A DNA stretch of 33,139 nt from an uncultured Eubacteriales bacterium (GTDB lineage: Bacteria; Bacillota; Clostridia; Oscillospirales; Oscillospiraceae): NCBI GenBank assembly GCA_900548615.1, contig URKW01000009.1, forward strand, positions 1-33,139, in the 5' to 3' direction. The position numbers and the translations under genes were made by a program. Within the stretch, counting starts at the first letter, position 1. Every line of letters starts with the position of its first letter. Below are positions 17,122 to 26,082 of this stretch, piece after piece. The notes below the pieces were generated by a model. The model was not told the origin of the DNA. It ran no database searches and was given only the letters and a program-made list of their open reading frames with translations.

Positions 17122-17926
17122 AACAAGACTGGACATCCTGCTGGTGGAGCAGGGCTTACAGGAGAGCCGCCAGAAGGCGCAGGCCACCATTATGGCGGGC
17201 ATCGTGTACGTCAACAACCGGAAGGTGGACAAGCCGGGCACGGCGGTGCCCAACGACGCCCATATCGAGGTGCGGGGCAAGACGCTGCGGTATGTGAGCC
17301 GGGGCGGCCTGAAGCTGGAAAAGGCCATGCAGGTGTGGCCCATCACGTTAGAGGGAAAGACCTGTGCCGATATCGGCTCCTCCACCGGCGGCTTTACCGA
17401 CTGCATGCTGCAAAACGGCGCGGCCAAGGTGTACGCCGTGGACGTGGGCACCAATCAGCTGGCATGGAAGCTGCGCACCGATCCAAGGGTGGTGTGTCTG
17501 GAAAAGACCAACGCCAGAACTCTGACGGCGGAGCAGGTGCCCGACCCGCTGGACTTTGCCTCCATCGACGTGTCCTTCATCTCTCTGAAGCTGATCTTTC
17601 CGGCGCTGTACCCGCTGCTGCGGCAGGGCGGTGAGATCGCCTGCCTTATTAAGCCCCAGTTTGAAGCGGGCCGGGAAAAGGTGGGCAAAAAGGGTGTCGT
17701 CCGTGACGCCGCCGTGCATCTGGAGGTGCTGGAGCACTTCCGGGAGCATGCAAAGGAAAATAACTTTACAATACTTGGAATTACATATTCTCCCATCCGT
17801 GGCCCGGAGGGGAATATTGAATATTTGGGATACCTTCGCAAATCCGAGGAACAGGACGCGGACATTGACCTGCGCGCTGTGGTGACAGCATCCCATGAGA
17901 CATTGAAAGAGGGGGAAGCGCAGTGA
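17111..17926 (+). CDS. tlyA: TlyA-family rRNA (2'-O) methyltransferase / hemolysin-like protein
   Basis: The 271-residue protein has an N-terminal S4 RNA-binding domain (RLDILLVEQGLQESRQKAQ through VSRGGLKLEKAM) and a C-terminal FtsJ-like SAM methyltransferase domain with motif I ADIGSSTGGFTDCML near residue 86. TlyA methylates ribose 2'-OH groups in 16S and/or 23S rRNA in mycobacteria; the exact target of the clostridial version is not established. The ATG lies 7 bases after GGAGG inside the end of dxs. The gene ends with a GTGA overlap with nadK. Confidence 0.92.
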   Translation: MSNKTRLDILLVEQGLQESRQKAQATIMAGIVYVNNRKVDKPGTAVPNDAHIEVRGKTLRYVSRGGLKLEKAMQVWPITLEGKTCADIGSSTGGFTDCMLQNGAAKVYAVDVGTNQLAWKLRTDPRVVCLEKTNARTLTAEQVPDPLDFASIDVSFISLKLIFPALYPLLRQGGEIACLIKPQFEAGREKVGKKGVVRDAAVHLEVLEHFREHAKENNFTILGITYSPIRGPEGNIEYLGYLRKSEEQDADIDLRAVVTASHETLKEGEAQ

Positions 17927-18792
17927 AAAAGAAAGTGATCCTATGCCCCAATCCCTACCGGGACAGCGAACTGAAGGTGGCCAAGGACGCCAAGGCCATT
18001 CTGGAGGGGATCGGCTTTGAAACGGTGGTGTGCCTGCCGTTCCACCGGGACGGCTACGGCGACGAGCTGGGCGTTCCCGTGCGGCAGCTCCAGCAGGAGA
18101 TCAAGTCTGCCGACCTGATGATCGCCTTCGGCGGCGACGGCACCATCCTGCACCTGAGCCGCACGGCGGCACTGCACAACGTGCCGGTGCTGGGCATCAA
18201 TCTGGGCAGCCTGGGCTTCATGTCGGAGCTGGAGGCCAACGAGCTGGAGCGCCTGCGTGACCTGCAAAGCTGGGACTTCGTGGTGGAGTCCCGTATGATG
18301 CTGGATGTGACCATCTTCCGGAACGGCAACGCGGTGTACAGCAACATCGCTCTGAACGACGCGGTGGTGTCAAAGGGCTCTGTAGCAAGGGTTGTAAGGC
18401 TGGATATCTTTACAGAGGAGGGCCGCCTCACCAAGGTCACAGGCGACGGCGTGGTGATCTCTACCCCCACCGGCTCCACCGGCTATTCCATGGCGGCGGG
18501 CGGCCCCATCGTGGAGCCTACAGCCCGGAATCTGCTGATCACGCCCATCTGTCCCCACTCCACCCGCGCCACGTCCTATGTGCTGTCGCCGGAGCATGTG
18601 ATCACCATCGAGGCGGCGGACGCCAACCGGAAGTTCGTCTATCTCTCCGCCGACGGCGGCAAGGCGTTTTCTCTGAAAAACGGCGATAAGGTGCGGGTGC
18701 GGCAGTCCAAGTTTGCCATGGGGCTTGTGCGCCTCAGCAAAAAGAGCTTCTGCGAGATCCTTGACTATAAAATGGGAGGCTGCGAAAAATGA
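17923..18792 (+). CDS. nadK: NAD kinase
   Basis: NadK phosphorylates NAD to NADP in the cytoplasm. The 289-residue protein shows the GGDGT motif (about 70-74), the NDAVVSKG segment (near 145) and TPTGSTGYS (near 181), all active-site signatures. The GTG start overlaps the tlyA stop codon as GTGA, with GAGGGGG about 9 bases upstream; the stop overlaps the argR start as ATGA. The overlaps on both sides show tight operon membership. Adjacency of tlyA, nadK, argR and recN is common in Clostridia. Confidence 0.95.
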   Translation: MKKKVILCPNPYRDSELKVAKDAKAILEGIGFETVVCLPFHRDGYGDELGVPVRQLQQEIKSADLMIAFGGDGTILHLSRTAALHNVPVLGINLGSLGFMSELEANELERLRDLQSWDFVVESRMMLDVTIFRNGNAVYSNIALNDAVVSKGSVARVVRLDIFTEEGRLTKVTGDGVVISTPTGSTGYSMAAGGPIVEPTARNLLITPICPHSTRATSYVLSPEHVITIEAADANRKFVYLSADGGKAFSLKNGDKVRVRQSKFAMGLVRLSKKSFCEILDYKMGGCEK

Positions 18793-19241
18793 AAAATGTG
18801 CGACAGGAAAAGCTGCTGCAGATCATCAGCGAGGAAGCCATCGAGACGCAGGAGCAGCTTTTGCAGCGCCTGAACGACCTAGGCATCCGCTCGACGCAAG
18901 CCACCATTTCCCGGGATATCAAGCAGCTTCATCTGGTGAAGGAGCCTACCGGGCAGGGCCGCTATCGCTATGCCGTGTCGGTGCAGAAAACGAAGCTGAA
19001 CTTTGCCGACAAGCTGCGCACCATCTTCCGCGAGAGCGTGGTCAGCGTAGAGGCGGCCCAGAACATCGTGGTGCTGAAAACCATCGAGGGTATGGCGCAG
19101 GGTGCGGCCTTTGCGCTGGATAACATGGGCGATACCGATATCGTGGGAACACTGGCCGGTGACGACACCATCTTTCTGGTGTTCCACGATACGATCCAGG
19201 CGCTTGACTTCTGCGAACAGGTGAAACAGATGCTGCGCTGA
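18789..19241 (+). CDS. argR: Arginine repressor
   Basis: ArgR is a hexameric DNA-binding protein that uses arginine as co-repressor for arginine metabolism genes. The 150-residue protein has an N-terminal winged helix (IRSTQATISRDIKQLHLVKE, about 33-52) and a C-terminal arginine-binding oligomerisation domain with GTLAGDDTIFLVF near 118-130; the GDD acidic residues that contact arginine are kept. Its ATG overlaps the nadK stop. I saw no clear ARG box near its own promoter region, as it lies inside the operon. Confidence 0.95.
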   Translation: MKNVRQEKLLQIISEEAIETQEQLLQRLNDLGIRSTQATISRDIKQLHLVKEPTGQGRYRYAVSVQKTKLNFADKLRTIFRESVVSVEAAQNIVVLKTIEGMAQGAAFALDNMGDTDIVGTLAGDDTIFLVFHDTIQALDFCEQVKQMLR

Positions 19242-19261
19242 ATCGCGCAGGGAGGAACGCT

Positions 19262-20944
19262 ATGCTGGAACTGCTTCATATCGAGAATATCGCCATTATC
19301 GAGGAGGCGGAGATCGCTTTCCGTCCCGGCTTCAACGCCCTGACCGGCGAGACCGGCGCCGGTAAGTCCATCGTCATCGACGCCATGAGCGCCGTGCTGG
19401 GCCAGCGCACCTCCCGCGACCTGATCCGTACCGGCGCCAGTAAGGCCTTTGTCAGCGCGCTGTTCTCCCATGTAGACCCCGCGCTGTGCGAGGAGCTGGG
19501 CGCATCGCCGGACGAAAACGGCGACCTGATGCTCCAGCGTGAGATCGGCACGGACGGAAAGAACGTCTGCCGCGTGGGCGGACGGCCCGTCACCGTGTCC
19601 CAGCTACGGACGCTGGGCAGCCGCCTGGTGAATATCCACGGCCAGCACGACGGACAGCAGCTGCTGGACGAGGAGCAGCATCTGGCGTACCTTGACAGCT
19701 TCGGAAAGGTAGAAAATCTTTTAGACGCGTATACCGGCAAGTATAATAGCTTAACAGAGATACGCCGCAAAATGAACGCCCTGCAAATGGACGAGGCGGA
19801 AAAAGCGCGGCGAATGGACACCCTGCAATACCAGATCAACGAACTGGAGCGGGCCAAGCTGAAGCCCGGCGAGGAGGAAGAACTGCAAGGCCGCCGCAAT
19901 CTGCTGCGGAACGCCGAAAAGTTTATTTCCGCCGTGTCCGGCGCGGACTATGCCCTCAACGGCGGCGAGGATGGCAGCGGTGTCCTGAATCTGCTGCGGC
20001 AGGCGCAGGACGCACTGGGCACCGTGCGCCATCTGGACGAGGGCTTCAACGCCCTGTACGAGCGGCTGGAGAGCGCTTACAGCGAGGCCTATGACATTGC
20101 CTTTTCCGTGGCGGAGCAGCGGGAGAACTTCGATTTTTCCCCTAACGAGCTGGACGAGGTGGAGGGCCGGCTGGATCAGCTGTACCGCCTGAAAAAGAAG
20201 TACGGCGCCACCGTGGAGGACATGCTGACGTATCTGGACAACTGCCGCAGGGAACTGGACGATATTGCCTATGTCGGCGACGCACTGGAGCGGCTGGAAA
20301 AGGACTGCGCCAAGGCGGAGAAAGCCGCCCGGAAAGCGGCGGCGGAGCTGTCCGCCGCCCGGAAAGCGGCGGGGGAGACCCTGTCGCAGGCCATCCTGAC
20401 GGAGCTGCAGCAGCTGGATATGGGCAAGATTCGCTTTCAGGTGGACTTTGCCGAGAAGCCGCTGGACGCCACCGGCATGGATCAGGTGCGCTTCCTCATG
20501 TCCGCCAATCTGGGCGAGGAACTGAAGCCTATCAACAAGATCGCCTCCGGCGGTGAGCTGGCCCGCATCATGCTGGCCATGAAGAATGTTCTCAGCGAGC
20601 AGGATCATGTGGCCACCATGGTATTCGACGAGGTGGACACCGGCGTCAGCGGCCGGGCCGCCCAGAAGGTGGCCGAAAAGATGGCCCGCATCAGCCGCCA
20701 TAAGCAGGTGCTGTGCGTCACCCATCTGCCCCAGCTGGCCGCCATGGCGGATACCCATTTCTCCGTGGAAAAGGGCGAAGCCAATGGCCGCACCTTTACG
20801 CGGGTGCAGCAGCTTGACCGCAAGCAGCGTCAGATGGAGCTGGCCCGTCTGACCGGCGGCAGCCACGTGACGGAGACCATGCTGCAGGGTGCGGAGGAGT
20901 TGCTGTCTCAGGCGGAGAAATTCCGGGCAGAGATATCGGAATAA
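19262..20944 (+). CDS. recN: DNA repair protein RecN
   Basis: RecN is an SMC-like ATPase recruited to DNA double-strand breaks. The 560-residue protein has the Walker A GETGAGKS (29-36), a long coiled-coil middle, and a C-terminal half with the signature ASGGELARIMLAMK (near 428) and Walker B region VFDEVDTGVSGRAAQKVAEK (near 455). GGGAGGA lies 7 bases before the ATG, 20 bases after argR. No convincing terminator follows; the next element is the tyrS promoter. Confidence 0.96.
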   Translation: MLELLHIENIAIIEEAEIAFRPGFNALTGETGAGKSIVIDAMSAVLGQRTSRDLIRTGASKAFVSALFSHVDPALCEELGASPDENGDLMLQREIGTDGKNVCRVGGRPVTVSQLRTLGSRLVNIHGQHDGQQLLDEEQHLAYLDSFGKVENLLDAYTGKYNSLTEIRRKMNALQMDEAEKARRMDTLQYQINELERAKLKPGEEEELQGRRNLLRNAEKFISAVSGADYALNGGEDGSGVLNLLRQAQDALGTVRHLDEGFNALYERLESAYSEAYDIAFSVAEQRENFDFSPNELDEVEGRLDQLYRLKKKYGATVEDMLTYLDNCRRELDDIAYVGDALERLEKDCAKAEKAARKAAAELSAARKAAGETLSQAILTELQQLDMGKIRFQVDFAEKPLDATGMDQVRFLMSANLGEELKPINKIASGGELARIMLAMKNVLSEQDHVATMVFDEVDTGVSGRAAQKVAEKMARISRHKQVLCVTHLPQLAAMADTHFSVEKGEANGRTFTRVQQLDRKQRQMELARLTGGSHVTETMLQGAEELLSQAEKFRAEISE

Positions 20945-20996
20945 ATTTACCTTATGAGAGGGATTTATAAATATTTTTCATATTGCGAAAAAAGTG

Positions 20997-21024
20997 TTGA
21001 CAAACGAAAAAAATCTGCTACAAT
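20997..21024 (+). promoter_or_regulatory. Sigma-A promoter of tyrS
   Basis: A perfect TTGACA (20997-21002) and TACAAT (21019-21024) are spaced by 16 bases. The expected start near 21031 leads directly into the T-box leader. Confidence 0.87.
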
Positions 21025-21030
21025 AGTGGC

Positions 21031-21315
21031 AACTTGATACTGTTACCGTGATGAAGGGAAGAAGTAACACGCCCCGGCGCCTGCAAAGAGAACCTCTGGC
21101 TGGTGAAAAGAGGAGAGAGCGGCGCGTGTGAATACATCCCGGAGCAGCCTTCTGAAAGCCTGTATTTTGGGGTTAGTAGGGATGTGTCGGGTTCGCCCGT
21201 TACAGCGATAGGGTGTGTCAGCACCCGACGAGGCCGTATTCCGTGAGGAAACGGCGAACATGAGGTGGTACCGCGATAACTTGTCGCCCTCTGTCTAAGG
21301 ACAGGGGGCGTTTTT
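21031..21315 (+). promoter_or_regulatory. T-box leader controlling tyrS
   Basis: A T-box senses uncharged tRNA and lets transcription continue when the amino acid is scarce. The conserved T-box sequence AGGTGGTACCGCG lies at 21263-21275 and would pair with the free tRNA acceptor end. The terminator is an 11-bp hairpin (21285-21295 with 21300-21310) followed by TTTTT. In Stem I, the 3' side of the specifier loop reads GAATACATC, giving UAC (21133-21135), a tyrosine codon, which fits the downstream tyrS. The AGAGAACCTC bulge region and the AGTAA element near the 5' end are also typical. Confidence 0.93.
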
Positions 21316-21380
21316 ATTTTGCTACCCCTCTTGTAAAAATCTTCAACATCACAGATCGTATAGGAAAGGAATGTAAGAAA

Positions 21381-22607
21381 ATGGGTATTTATGAAGAACT
21401 TGTGGCCCGCGGCTTGATTGCTCAGGTCACCAATGAGGAAGAAATCCGCGAAATGGTCAACAACGGCAAGGCCACCTTCTACATCGGCTTTGACTGCACG
21501 GCCGATTCTCTGCATGTGGGTCACTTTATGGCGCTGTGCCTGATGAAGCGTTTGCAGATGGCGGGCAACAAGCCCATCGCCCTGATCGGCGACGGCACCA
21601 CCCTGATCGGCGACCCCTCCGGCCGCACCGACATGCGCCAGATGCTGACCGAGGAGACCATCAAGCACAATGCCGAGTGCTTCAAGCGCCAGATGGAAAA
21701 GTTCATCGACTTCTCCGACGGCAAGGCATTGATGCTGTATAACTCCGAGTGGCTGAAGCCGCTGAACTATATCGAGCTGTTGCGCGAGGTGGGCGGCTGC
21801 TTCTCCGTCAACAACATGCTGCGGGCCGAGTGCTACAAGCAGCGCATGGAGAAGGGTCTCAGCTTCCTGGAGTTCAACTACATGATCATGCAGAGCTACG
21901 ACTTCTACTACATGTTCCAGCACTATGGCTGCAACATGCAGTTCGGCGGCAATGACCAGTGGTCCAACATGCTGGGCGGCACCGAGCTGATCCGCAAGAA
22001 GCTGGGCAAGGACGCTCACGCCATGACCATCACCCTGCTGCTGAACTCCGAGGGCAACAAGATGGGCAAGACCGCCAAGGGCGCCGTGTGGCTGGATCCC
22101 AACAAGACCAGCCCCTTCGAGTTCTATCAGTACTGGCGCAATGTGGGCGATGCCGACGTGCTGAAGTGCATCCGTATGCTGACCTTCCTGCCGCTGGAGC
22201 AGATCGACGCCATGTCCTCCTGGGAAGGCTCTCAGCTCAACGAGGCCAAGGACATTCTGGCCTACGAGCTGACCAAGCTGGTTCACGGCGAGGAGGAGGC
22301 CGATAAGGCCCGTACCGCCTCTCAGGCCCTGTTCTCCGGTGCCGGCGATACCGAGCATATGCCCACCACCGAGCTGACCAACGACGACTTCGGCGGCGGC
22401 TCCATCGACGTGCTGACTCTGCTGGTGAAGTGCGGTCTGGCTGCCTCCAAGGGCGAGGCCCGCCGTCTGGTGCAGCAGGGCGGCGTGACCGTCAACGACG
22501 AGAAGGTGCCCGCTATCGAGACCACCTTCGGCTGCGAGCAGTTTACCGGTGACGGCGTGATCATCAAGAAGGGCAAGAAAGTTTTCCATCGCGCTGTTTT
22601 GGTATAA
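21381..22607 (+). CDS. tyrS: Tyrosine--tRNA ligase
   Basis: A class I aminoacyl-tRNA synthetase that charges tRNA-Tyr. The 408-residue protein has the HIGH-type motif HVGH (45-48), the amino-acid pocket segment GGNDQWSNMLGG, the KMSKS-type loop KMGKT (227-231) and a C-terminal S4 RNA-binding domain from about 342. GAAAGGA precedes the ATG. It is controlled by the T-box upstream and stands as a single-gene unit ending at the hairpin at 22661-22700. Confidence 0.97.
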   Translation: MGIYEELVARGLIAQVTNEEEIREMVNNGKATFYIGFDCTADSLHVGHFMALCLMKRLQMAGNKPIALIGDGTTLIGDPSGRTDMRQMLTEETIKHNAECFKRQMEKFIDFSDGKALMLYNSEWLKPLNYIELLREVGGCFSVNNMLRAECYKQRMEKGLSFLEFNYMIMQSYDFYYMFQHYGCNMQFGGNDQWSNMLGGTELIRKKLGKDAHAMTITLLLNSEGNKMGKTAKGAVWLDPNKTSPFEFYQYWRNVGDADVLKCIRMLTFLPLEQIDAMSSWEGSQLNEAKDILAYELTKLVHGEEEADKARTASQALFSGAGDTEHMPTTELTNDDFGGGSIDVLTLLVKCGLAASKGEARRLVQQGGVTVNDEKVPAIETTFGCEQFTGDGVIIKKGKKVFHRAVLV

Positions 22608-22660
22608 GGTTTCCTCCAAGACCCTATTCCTTGTTTATATCACTGACCATGATATAGCTC

Positions 22661-22700
22661 AAACAAAGAATCCGTGGCTTTCGCCACGGATTCTTTGTTT
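22661..22700. terminator. Bidirectional terminator between tyrS and the LURP-one-like gene
   Basis: Arms 22661-22678 and 22683-22700 form a perfect 18-bp stem with a 4-nt loop, with A-rich and T-rich ends on both strands. It lies between two convergent genes and can serve both. A smaller 7-bp inverted repeat (TATATCA/TGATATA, 22636-22656) precedes it. Confidence 0.88.
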
Positions 22701-22711
22701 ATTGGATAGAC

Positions 22712-23188
22712 CTAATTGCGGGAGCATTTTTCCGCGTCGATGGCCAGCACGATCATCAGGGCATACAGGGCGTCTTGCTCCTCCGCCACATCGATCACGT
22801 AGGTGTCCGTCCAGTGGAACAGCTCCTTGGAGACTGTTGCCACCTGCCGGTTCTGGGCGTCCAGAATGGTATAGTCCCACTCCATGAAGCTGCCCTCCAC
22901 CCACCAGCCCTTGCAGTCCAGAGTAAACGACGGCCGCAGGAAGGTGAATTCCTTGCAGATGGTGCCAACGCACTGTTCGCCGATGTACAGGTCAAACTTG
23001 GGCAGGAACGTAAAAACCTGTTGCTTCACGGTGGCGATGTGCCGCCCCATGGGATCGAGGATGTGCAGGCAGTGTCCCCACGCCAGCTTGCCCTCCACCG
23101 TAAAGGCCACTGCGCCGCTGTCGTCCATGTGATAGATGTCGTAGCTGTCAAACCAGGAAAACATCCGCTGCTTGAAATAGAGCTTCAT
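22712..23188 (-). CDS. LURP-one-related (YxjI-like) protein
   Basis: The 158-residue protein has the beta-rich pattern of the LURP-one/Tubby-like family: MKLYFKQRMFSWFDSYDIY at the start, repeated short strands such as LHILDPMGRHIATVKQQ, and VDVAEEQDALYAL-like ending (here VIDVAEEQDALYALMIVLAI). Members in plants and bacteria are soluble; the bacterial function is unknown, with phospholipid or membrane-signal binding suggested from the Tubby fold. It has AGGAGG before the ATG, its own promoter, and no operon partner. Confidence 0.85.
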   Translation of the reverse strand: MKLYFKQRMFSWFDSYDIYHMDDSGAVAFTVEGKLAWGHCLHILDPMGRHIATVKQQVFTFLPKFDLYIGEQCVGTICKEFTFLRPSFTLDCKGWWVEGSFMEWDYTILDAQNRQVATVSKELFHWTDTYVIDVAEEQDALYALMIVLAIDAEKCSRN

Positions 23189-23218
23189 ATAGGGAAACCT
23201 CCTGTTCCTGTTTTCTCT

Positions 23219-23247
23219 ATTTTACCTTTTCCTTGCCGCAATGTCCA
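23219..23247 (-). promoter_or_regulatory. Promoter of the LURP-one-like gene
   Basis: On the minus strand TGGACA (23242-23247) and TAAAAT (23219-23224) are spaced by 17 bases, each one mismatch from consensus, about 30 bases before the start codon. Confidence 0.68.
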
Positions 23248-23267
23248 GCAACTTAAAATTGCATAGG

Positions 23268-23305
23268 AAAAAAACTCCACGCAAGTTTAAGTTGCGTGGA
23301 GTTTT
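23268..23305 (-). terminator. Intrinsic terminator of the glutamine synthetase operon
   Basis: Arms 23271-23284 and 23292-23305 pair perfectly over 14 bp around a 7-nt loop; on the minus strand the stem runs into seven consecutive T. It lies 12 bases past the glutamine synthetase stop codon. Confidence 0.9.
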
Positions 23306-23316
23306 ATATCGCGATA

Positions 23317-25419
23317 TCACACAGAAAACAGGATATCCGCGTAGGAGGGGAAGGGCCAGTGCTGTGCGCTGGTGATGGTCTCCAGCTGGTTGATAAGGGC
23401 GCTGGCCTTCTGGCGGCGGGCGTCCACCTCGTCGCGGTAGTAGCAGGCGGCCTTGATGCCGCCGTCCATGGCGGGCGCTTTGCTGATGGCGCGCTCCAGC
23501 GCGTCACAGGTGTCGTACAGCTTACCGGACAGGTCGGCCAGCTTCCGCAGCGTGTTTTCCTCCATCTTGGCAGACAGAGAGATACCGCAGTTCTTCTTGT
23601 GGAACAGGGCGGTGGCCAGCTCATCGGAATACTTGCTGACGGCGGGCAGGATCTGGCGACGTGTCATGTCCAGCAGGGTATTGCCCTCGATGGTCATGAC
23701 CTTGCAGTAGTTCTCCAGATGGATGTTGTAGCGGGCCTCCAGCTCGTCGCGGGTCAGCACACCGTGGCGGCTGAACATCGCCACATTCTTCTCGTTGATA
23801 TAGGCGGGCAGAGCATCCACGGTGTTGCCCATGTTGCACAGGCCGCGGCGCTTGGCCTCCACCACCCACTCGTCGCTGTAGCCGTTGCCGTTGAAGATGA
23901 TCCGCTGGTGGGCGGCAAAGGTGTCATGCAGCAGCGTTTGCAGGGCGGACTGGAAATCCTCGGCCTTTTCCAGAATGTCGGCGAACTGCTCCAGCTCCTC
24001 CGTCATGATGGTGTTCATCACGGCGCTGGGGCTGGCGATGGACTGGCTGGAGCCCAGCATGCGGAACTCGAACTTGTTGCCGGTGAAAGCCAGGGGAGAG
24101 GTGCGGTTCCGGTCGGTGGTGTCCTGCGGAATCTCCGGCAGAGTGTCCACGCCGATCTCAAGGCGGCGTTTGGTCACGTCCACGTACTCCGTGCCCTGAA
24201 TGATGGAGTCCAGAATGGCGGTCAGCTCGTCGCCCAGAAACACGGACACGATGGCGGGAGGAGCCTCGTTGCCGCCCAGACGGCGGTCGTTGCCGGGGTA
24301 GGCCACGCAGCAGCGCAGCATGTCCTGATACTCGTCCGCGCCCTTGATAAAGGCCGCCAGAAACAGCAGGAACTGGGCGTTCTGGCTGGGAGTCTTGCCG
24401 GGCTTCAGCAGATTCTCGCCAGTGTCGGTCTGCAAAGACCAGTTGTCGTGCTTGCCGCTGCCGTTGACCCCGGCAAAGGGCTTTTCGTGGAGCAGACACA
24501 CCAGACCGTGGCGCTCGGCCACGGTTTTCAGCAGCTCCATGGTCAGCTGGTTGTGGTCGCAGGCGATGTTGGCGTTGCAGTAAACGGGGGCGTTCTCGTG
24601 CTGGGCGGGAGCCACCTCGTTGTGCTCTGTCTTGGAGAACACGCCCAGCTTCCACAGCTCCACGTCCAGCTCGTGCATGAAAGCCGCCACACGGGGTTTG
24701 ATGGCGCCGTAGTAGTGGTCGTCCAGCTCCTGTCCCTTGGGCGGCTTGGCGCCGAACAGCGTCCGGCCGCACAGCCGCAGATCCTCACGGCGGCGATAGT
24801 CCTCCTTGTCGATAAGGAAGTACTCCTGCTCCGCGCCCACCTGAGGGATCACGTGCTGGGCCTCGGTGTTGCCGAACAGCCGCAGGATGCGGATGCACTG
24901 CTGATCCAGCGCGTGCATGGAGCGCAGCAGCGGCGTTTTCTTGTCCAGTGTATTGCCGGAATAGGAGCAGAAGATGGTGGGGATGCACAGGGTCTTATCC
25001 TTCACGAAGGCGTAGGACGTGGGATCCCACGCGGTGTAGCCGCGAGCCTCGAAGGTGGCCCGCAGACCGCCGGAGGGGAAGCTGGAAGCGTCCGCCTCGC
25101 CGCGGCTCAGCTCCTTGCCGGACAGCTCCATCAGAATGCGGCCGTCTCCGGTGGGGGTGATGAAGCTGTCGTGCTTCTCGGCGGTGAAGCCAGTCATGGG
25201 CTGGAACCAGTGGGTGAAGTGGGTAGCGCCCAGCTCCGTGGCCCAGTCCTTCATGGCGCAGGCGATCTCGTCGGCAATGGAACGATCCAGCGACTTCCCC
25301 TGCGCCTGACATTGCTGCCACGCCTGATAGACGTCAGGGCTGAGGCGCTGTCGCATCTTCTCCTCGGTAAACACCATACTGCCGAAGATGTCGGGAATCC
25401 GTGTCACATTCTCGTTCAT
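23317..25419 (-). CDS. glnN: Type III glutamine synthetase
   Basis: The enzyme makes glutamine from glutamate, ammonia and ATP. The 700-residue length is characteristic of the GSIII family, against about 450 for GSI. GSIII features include the N-terminal block with PDIFGSMVF and FTHWFQPMTGFTAEKHDSFI, the E-rich EQEYFLIDKEDY site, and the NGSGKHDNWSLQT loop near residue 315. GSIII is typical of Bacteroidetes and anaerobic clostridia. The ATG has AAAGGAG upstream. A small GC hairpin at 25439-25453 sits in the 39-base gap to the upstream SpoIIM-like gene, and the two could be co-transcribed from the gltX promoter. Confidence 0.96.
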   Translation of the reverse strand: MNENVTRIPDIFGSMVFTEEKMRQRLSPDVYQAWQQCQAQGKSLDRSIADEIACAMKDWATELGATHFTHWFQPMTGFTAEKHDSFITPTGDGRILMELSGKELSRGEADASSFPSGGLRATFEARGYTAWDPTSYAFVKDKTLCIPTIFCSYSGNTLDKKTPLLRSMHALDQQCIRILRLFGNTEAQHVIPQVGAEQEYFLIDKEDYRRREDLRLCGRTLFGAKPPKGQELDDHYYGAIKPRVAAFMHELDVELWKLGVFSKTEHNEVAPAQHENAPVYCNANIACDHNQLTMELLKTVAERHGLVCLLHEKPFAGVNGSGKHDNWSLQTDTGENLLKPGKTPSQNAQFLLFLAAFIKGADEYQDMLRCCVAYPGNDRRLGGNEAPPAIVSVFLGDELTAILDSIIQGTEYVDVTKRRLEIGVDTLPEIPQDTTDRNRTSPLAFTGNKFEFRMLGSSQSIASPSAVMNTIMTEELEQFADILEKAEDFQSALQTLLHDTFAAHQRIIFNGNGYSDEWVVEAKRRGLCNMGNTVDALPAYINEKNVAMFSRHGVLTRDELEARYNIHLENYCKVMTIEGNTLLDMTRRQILPAVSKYSDELATALFHKKNCGISLSAKMEENTLRKLADLSGKLYDTCDALERAISKAPAMDGGIKAACYYRDEVDARRQKASALINQLETITSAQHWPFPSYADILFSV

Positions 25420-25458
25420 TGTATGATTCTCCTTTCACCGCCCGTTCGGCGGATACTA

Positions 25459-26079
25459 TTACATAAAAAGCGCCATCACGTGGGGCGTCACATAGACCTC
25501 CGCCACGGCGGCCACCGCCAGCAGCGGCAGGATATGCAGGATAAACACCCGCAGCAGATTCAGCATCAGGGGCTTCATCATGCCCTTTGTATTGCTTCGC
25601 ACGTATTGCGTGATCTGCCTGCACAGCAGAAAGCCGCCGGCAAACGCCAGCATCAGGGCGGTCAGCTCGAAAATGCCATGGGGCAGGATGCCTGCCAGAT
25701 ATACCAGCAGGGAAACGCCGTTGTTCACATAGTATGCGGCAAACACGCCGAGGATCAGCGCGTTGGTGCCCAGCGCCAGCGCCGTCAGATACAGGAACGG
25801 GATAAAGCCGTACAGGATGCTGACGGCGGAGGCCCGTACATTATTGCCGAACAGCGCCAGCAGGTTGATGCCGCCGTCCTCGTCGATCAATCCCTCCAGC
25901 TGGATCATCTCCTGAAAATAGCTTATGATGGTGTCCGGCAGGGACTTGAAGAAAAGTCCCACGCCGAAAGCCAGCAGGCAGATGACCAGAAACGCGGCGG
26001 CGGTGATCAGCAGGGACTCGCCGAATTCCTCCCGATAGAACCGCCACAGGGCGCGGTGCTGTTGCTTCAACCACTCCAT
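25459..26079 (-). CDS. SpoIIM/DUF95-family membrane protein
   Basis: A 206-residue integral membrane protein with about five hydrophobic segments. The LYGFIPFLYLTALALGTNAL stretch and the LPHGIFELTALMLAFAGGF motif are hallmarks of the stage II sporulation protein M (DUF95) family. True SpoIIM is part of the engulfment machinery in the mother cell, but many paralogues of this family lie outside sporulation loci and have no known role, so I do not assign spoIIM. It begins 3 bases after the gltX stop codon, with the ribosome binding site inside gltX. Confidence 0.82.
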   Translation of the reverse strand: MEWLKQQHRALWRFYREEFGESLLITAAAFLVICLLAFGVGLFFKSLPDTIISYFQEMIQLEGLIDEDGGINLLALFGNNVRASAVSILYGFIPFLYLTALALGTNALILGVFAAYYVNNGVSLLVYLAGILPHGIFELTALMLAFAGGFLLCRQITQYVRSNTKGMMKPLMLNLLRVFILHILPLLAVAAVAEVYVTPHVMALFM

Positions 26080-26082
26080 GCG

